From Nitrososphaeria archaeon (lineage in GTDB: Archaea > Thermoproteota > Nitrososphaeria > JACIWG01): a DNA stretch of 64,000 nt. Shown one piece after another: positions 60,846-64,000 of the stretch (position 1 is its first letter; each line of letters starts with the position of its first letter). A program made the translations under genes and the position numbers. The stretch lies in NCBI GenBank assembly GCA_026413865.1, contig JAOAKB010000002.1:49507-113506 (forward strand). The letters run 5' to 3'. The notes beneath the pieces are model-generated. The model was not told where the DNA came from, ran no database searches, and saw nothing but the letters and a program-made list of their open reading frames with translations.

Positions 60846-61979
60846 TTATAAAGGATATTTTCCATATTTTCTCGCTTCATCAACCATTATGAAAATGTTT
60901 TCTGGCTTAACATCAGCATGTAATGAGTTGCTTGAAGTTAGTATGTATCCGCCTCCTTTTGCTGCTGCATCAATACATCTTCTAACCTCTTTTCTTACAT
61001 CTTCCTCATTTCCAAATGGCAGAATATATCTACAGTCAACACTTCCAGCTAAACATATTTTATTACCATATCTTTCTTTAACATCCTTTAGGTCCATTGC
61101 ACCAGGTTCAATAGGATGTAAACCAGTAATCCCTGTTGCAATAATGTCTTCTATTATCATGTAAAGGTTGCCATCCGAATGTTTCATAACAGGAATATTA
61201 TATTTTCTGGCAATTTCAACAATTTTAGCCAAATTTTGGAATTCATATTGTCTCAAGAGTTTTGGATTTATTAGTGGACCATTATTGTCAGCATAGTCAT
61301 CTGTAACCCATATAACTTCAACACCAGCCTTAATCATTGCCTCTGTGAGTCTTTGAAAAGCTTTAGCATATTTTTCTAAAAGTCTTTTAGCAAATTCAGG
61401 ATTTTTGTAAAAGTCTATCGAAATCTTGTCTATACCACCTCTTGCTTGGAAAGCCATATGCCAGCCACTATGAACCTGGCCCATAACAACAATATCTTTG
61501 TCTTTAAATGGGCTTATTATTTCTTCCATCATCTCCATAATGTCTGGATGAAAACCGTCTGGAAGTTCAAAGTTTTCCAGATCTTCGGGAGTTTTGATCA
61601 TCCCATCAACAAAATAGGTTGTTTTAGCCCTTTCACTTGTCTGCATTATTCTACCCCATTGGTCAACAAACTTTACTTTATCAACAAATTTTGGCACATA
61701 ATCCTTTGTCACAAGCGAATAGTCTGAGATAAATGGGGCACCATCGAAGTCAAGTTTCATGCATGCTTCAACTAAAGCTCTTCTATAGCTTATTGCAGAA
61801 GACCATGCTTTTCCAGCCTCCTTGCCAGAAACACCTTTACCAAATTTTGTTAATCCAAAATCGAGTCTTTTGTTTAAAACAGCTTCCACAATAGGGGGGT
61901 CCATGCTTAAGTCTGCTATAGGGACATAATCTGGTTCCTTATGCTCTAAAGCTGTAAAAAATCTATCCCTATGATTCAA
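60846..61979 (-). CDS. URO-D/MtaA-family protein, copy 3
   Basis: A 377-residue family member starting MNHRDRFFTALEHKEPDYVP, the usual opening. QVHSGWHMAFQARGGIDKIS is in the middle, and IPVMKHSDGNLYMIIEDII is the position where copies 1 and 2 have HSCG or HICG; here HSDG keeps His but loses Cys. The C-terminus CLAGSVDCRYILPFGNEEDVRKEV is typical. Loss of the metal-site cysteine suggests a different reaction or zinc site. It starts with TTG after GGTG, 12 bases after the hydroxyacid dehydrogenase, so the two probably share a transcript. Confidence 0.84.
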   Translation of the reverse strand: MNHRDRFFTALEHKEPDYVPIADLSMDPPIVEAVLNKRLDFGLTKFGKGVSGKEAGKAWSSAISYRRALVEACMKLDFDGAPFISDYSLVTKDYVPKFVDKVKFVDQWGRIMQTSERAKTTYFVDGMIKTPEDLENFELPDGFHPDIMEMMEEIISPFKDKDIVVMGQVHSGWHMAFQARGGIDKISIDFYKNPEFAKRLLEKYAKAFQRLTEAMIKAGVEVIWVTDDYADNNGPLINPKLLRQYEFQNLAKIVEIARKYNIPVMKHSDGNLYMIIEDIIATGITGLHPIEPGAMDLKDVKERYGNKICLAGSVDCRYILPFGNEEDVRKEVRRCIDAAAKGGGYILTSSNSLHADVKPENIFIMVDEARKYGKYPL

Positions 61980-61991
61980 AAGACACTACAC

Positions 61992-62993
61992 CTATTTCTT
62001 TACATAATTTATAGCTTCTGGATTTAATGCAAATTTAGGAACTTCCCCTCTTAATGCTTGCTCTATCTGTTCCTCAATAATAGCATCACATCTAATAAAA
62101 TTTTCTAGACTAGCACCACCAACATGTGGTGTAATAATAACATTATCTAATGTAAAGAGTGGATTATTAGGTTCAGGAGGTTCTTTTTCCATAACATCAA
62201 GCCCAGCTGCAAGAATCCAGCCCTCTTTTAACGCCCTATAAAGTGCTTTTTCGTCAACAATAGGTCCTCTGGCAGCATTAATTAGTATAGCATTTCTTTT
62301 CATCATCTTAAGTTCTTTTTCACTAATCAAATGTCTTGTTTCTGAAGTAAGGGGACAATGTATTGTAACAATATCGGCTTCCTTCAAAAGCCTTTCTAAG
62401 GAAACAAGTTCAGCATTAACTTCTTTAGCCTTTTCAGGTTTAGTGTATGGGTCGAAAGCTAGAATTTTCATATCAAGCCCAGTACATAATTTTGCAACCT
62501 TTGTCCCAATGGCACCTAATCCTACTATACCCAAAGTTTTTCCATAAAGCTCAAACGGGGTGTGTGTGGAATAATATTTTTTCTGCACGTAATTCCATGT
62601 TTCAGGCTTAGTCGATTTAACACAATCAACTAAGCCTCTTGCTACAGCATAAATAAGGGCCATAGTATGTTCTGCTACCGTTTCAGCATTAACGCCAGGT
62701 AAGATTGTTACAAAAACACCATGCTTTGTAGCTTCAGGAATGTTAACATTATCGTATCCAACACCAAACCTTGCAACAATCTTCAGTTTTGGTGCAGAAT
62801 CAAAGACTCTGGCAGTATATGGTTCACTTGCAGCAACCACAGCATCAACATCCTTAATCACACTAACAAGTTCATCCTCATTTAGCCATTTACCGAAGGG
62901 ATTCTGTCTAAAATCATACTTTTTCCTAAAATTTTCTGAAAACAGTTCAGCAGGCTTACCTAAAATCATATTTAACACAACTGGCCTACTCAA
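61992..62993 (-). CDS. D-2-hydroxyacid dehydrogenase (phosphoglycerate dehydrogenase-like)
   Basis: An NAD-dependent dehydrogenase of 333 residues. The nucleotide-binding motif is LGIVGLGAIGTKVAKLC followed by an Asp in ILAFDPYT. Catalytic Arg, Glu and His are in INAARGPIVDEKALYRAL, LDVMEKEPPEPNNPLF and VIITPHVGGAS. It lacks the C-terminal ACT domain of SerA, so glyoxylate/hydroxypyruvate reductase or a similar activity is also likely. It is followed by a URO-D family gene on the same strand and may form part of one unit with it. Confidence 0.88.
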   Translation of the reverse strand: MSRPVVLNMILGKPAELFSENFRKKYDFRQNPFGKWLNEDELVSVIKDVDAVVAASEPYTARVFDSAPKLKIVARFGVGYDNVNIPEATKHGVFVTILPGVNAETVAEHTMALIYAVARGLVDCVKSTKPETWNYVQKKYYSTHTPFELYGKTLGIVGLGAIGTKVAKLCTGLDMKILAFDPYTKPEKAKEVNAELVSLERLLKEADIVTIHCPLTSETRHLISEKELKMMKRNAILINAARGPIVDEKALYRALKEGWILAAGLDVMEKEPPEPNNPLFTLDNVIITPHVGGASLENFIRCDAIIEEQIEQALRGEVPKFALNPEAINYVKK

Positions 62994-63072
62994 TTTACAT
63001 CATCTAAAAGTTGTAAAATTAATAATTTAAATTTTAAACGCTAAAACAAAAAAGAGAGAAAAGATGAATGAT

Positions 63073-63930
63073 TTATCTTTTGACAGCGCCAGCAGTTAAG
63101 CCTGCAACAATATATCTTTGTATTGCAAAGAATAGCAATGTTGGCGGAAGAGTTGCAATAAAGCTTGCAGCCATAAGACGATCCCATGGTACAAAGTCAG
63201 CCTTCATATAATTTAATATTCCAATGGATACAACTTGTAAGTCAGTTCTAGATATTAGTATGAGTGGAAATAGAACATTATTCCATGACAATATGAAAGC
63301 ATACGTAGCTGTTGCAACAATTCCTGGAGTGGATAATGGGAAAACTATTCTAATTATTGTCTTAATTCTGTTACACCCGTCTATAAATGCAGCCTCTTCT
63401 ATGTCAATAGGAATTGTTTGGAAAAAGCCACGGAGCATCCAAAGAGTATATGGCAATGTATGAGACAATAATGCCAGAATAAGGCCTGTAGGAGAGTTTA
63501 CAAGTTTCCACATAGAAAAGAGGTAGAATATTGGAACCATTATAACAACTGTTGGGAAAACGTATGCGAAAAGTGACATACTAGAGAGTACATCTTTTCC
63601 TGGAAAACGCATTCTAGCCAGAGCATATCCACCTAATACACCTAGTATTGTTGATACAACCATCACAATTATTGAAATATATGTGCTATTGATAATATAA
63701 GGCGTAATTGTACTCCCAACAGTTATATATTCTTCACCGAATCCAAAAATTGCTAAAACAGAGTTTAAGCTAAGTTGTTTTGGAATAACTAAACCTTCGT
63801 ATATTTCTTTTTCAGGTCTAAATGCTGTTGCAACCATCCAGTAAAGTGGTAGAGCAGTCCAGATGAACACTATGGTCGCTGAAATATATATTATAATTTT
63901 TTTAATCAAAATGGAAGTGCTTCTTTTCAA
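63073..63930 (-). CDS. Carbohydrate ABC transporter permease (MalG type)
   Basis: A permease of about 285 residues with six helices. The EAA loop is EEAAFIDGCNRIKTIIRIVFP, the MalG-type pattern. YWMVATAFRPEKEIYEG and GGYALARMRFPGKD are also typical, and LFFAIQRYIVAGLTAGAVKR is a standard C-terminal end. TTG 63930 is favoured because GGTGA lies 5 bases upstream. Longer forms up to GTG 63954 would overlap the previous gene's stop. The substrate is probably a sugar or oligosaccharide. Confidence 0.9.
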   Translation of the reverse strand: MKRSTSILIKKIIIYISATIVFIWTALPLYWMVATAFRPEKEIYEGLVIPKQLSLNSVLAIFGFGEEYITVGSTITPYIINSTYISIIVMVVSTILGVLGGYALARMRFPGKDVLSSMSLFAYVFPTVVIMVPIFYLFSMWKLVNSPTGLILALLSHTLPYTLWMLRGFFQTIPIDIEEAAFIDGCNRIKTIIRIVFPLSTPGIVATATYAFILSWNNVLFPLILISRTDLQVVSIGILNYMKADFVPWDRLMAASFIATLPPTLLFFAIQRYIVAGLTAGAVKR

Positions 63931-63935
63931 CACAC

Positions 63936-64000
63936 TCACCTTCTTAAAGCCCACAGAATGATAGAGATAAGCGCTAAAAAGATTGGCACGCTTATAACAG
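63936..64000 (-). CDS. C-terminal end of a second ABC permease (partial)
   Basis: The last 65 bases encode, on the minus strand, VISVPIFLALISIILWALRR and then TGA at 63938-63936. A hydrophobic stretch ending in a basic tail just before a MalG-type gene is expected for the partner MalF/UgpA-type permease. The rest of the gene lies outside the window. Confidence 0.55.
   Translation of the reverse strand, partial: VISVPIFLALISIILWALRR

Noticed and set aside
60692-60883. 63-residue frame between the two URO-D genes
   Set aside because: It overlaps the end of copy 3, has no ribosome site and no recognisable pattern. The gap 60658-60845 otherwise shows nothing.
1-64000. tRNA, rRNA, CRISPR arrays, insertion sequences or prophage
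   Set aside because: No tRNA-like T-arm (GGTTCGAAT type), no repeat-spacer pattern, no intact transposase or integrase and no phage structural genes were seen. A covariance or repeat-finder run could still reveal a small RNA.

Overview
The window is a gene-dense, AT-rich archaeal chromosome segment, probably from a thermophile or hyperthermophile. A full-length reverse gyrase (27840-31505) is the strongest sign of high-temperature life. The archaeal character rests on many TTG/GTG starts with GGTG/GAGG ribosome sites, TATA boxes about 25 bases ahead of near-leaderless starts, and archaeal-type genes: PINA, Sfm1-like SPOUT protein, Lhr with a zinc ribbon, stand-alone RAM domain protein, HEPN-MNT, and VapBC with an AbrB antitoxin. 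The gene set is compatible with the TACK/Thermoproteota side, but nothing here fixes the lineage. I see no rRNA, tRNA, CRISPR array or intact insertion sequence.

Layout. 1-1166: 3' part of a Met/Cys PLP lyase gene. 1340-7731: histidine operon hisG-hisD-HAD phosphatase-hisB-hisH-hisA-hisF-hisI, with hisC far away at 58503 and hisE not in the window. 7738-12894: Sfm1-like methyltransferase, nicotinamidase, GYD protein, nitrilase with an MFS carrier, a small leaderless gene and an RraA-like protein. 13045-18981: ABC-2 exporter, threonine synthase, adenylate kinase and an 808-residue Ig-like surface protein. 19238-25978: a polyamine-type ABC transporter split into two convergent halves around a RAM-domain gene, followed by a phosphoesterase and an APC permease. 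26045-32985: amidase, YbaK-like deacylase, a decayed gene remnant, reverse gyrase and a radical SAM enzyme.

33814-37904 is the most unusual block. A PD-(D/E)XK nuclease with a winged helix is followed by a short SMC-type ATPase without a recognisable hinge, a ScpA-like kleisin and a ScpB/KITE-like protein. The last three genes overlap or abut. This is a complete small SMC-kleisin-KITE set with an associated nuclease. 39363-43809 pairs an Lhr helicase with a PdeM-type phosphoesterase, and an unrecognised gene lies between them.

43813-47493 is an ECF vitamin-type transporter operon (two ATPases, an extra small membrane protein, S component, T component). 47589-55240 holds an ABC ATPase lacking the switch histidine, an aminopropyltransferase, a HEPN-MNT pair, a URO-D family protein, PINA, a cupin, an Ldh2-family dehydrogenase and VapBC. 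55302-64000 holds glycerate kinase, an AAG-type glycosylase, Sua5, HisC, two more URO-D family proteins, a hydroxyacid dehydrogenase and the start of a sugar-type ABC permease pair that runs off the window.

All calls were made by reading the translated sequence. No database search was run, and residue alignments to known families are from memory.
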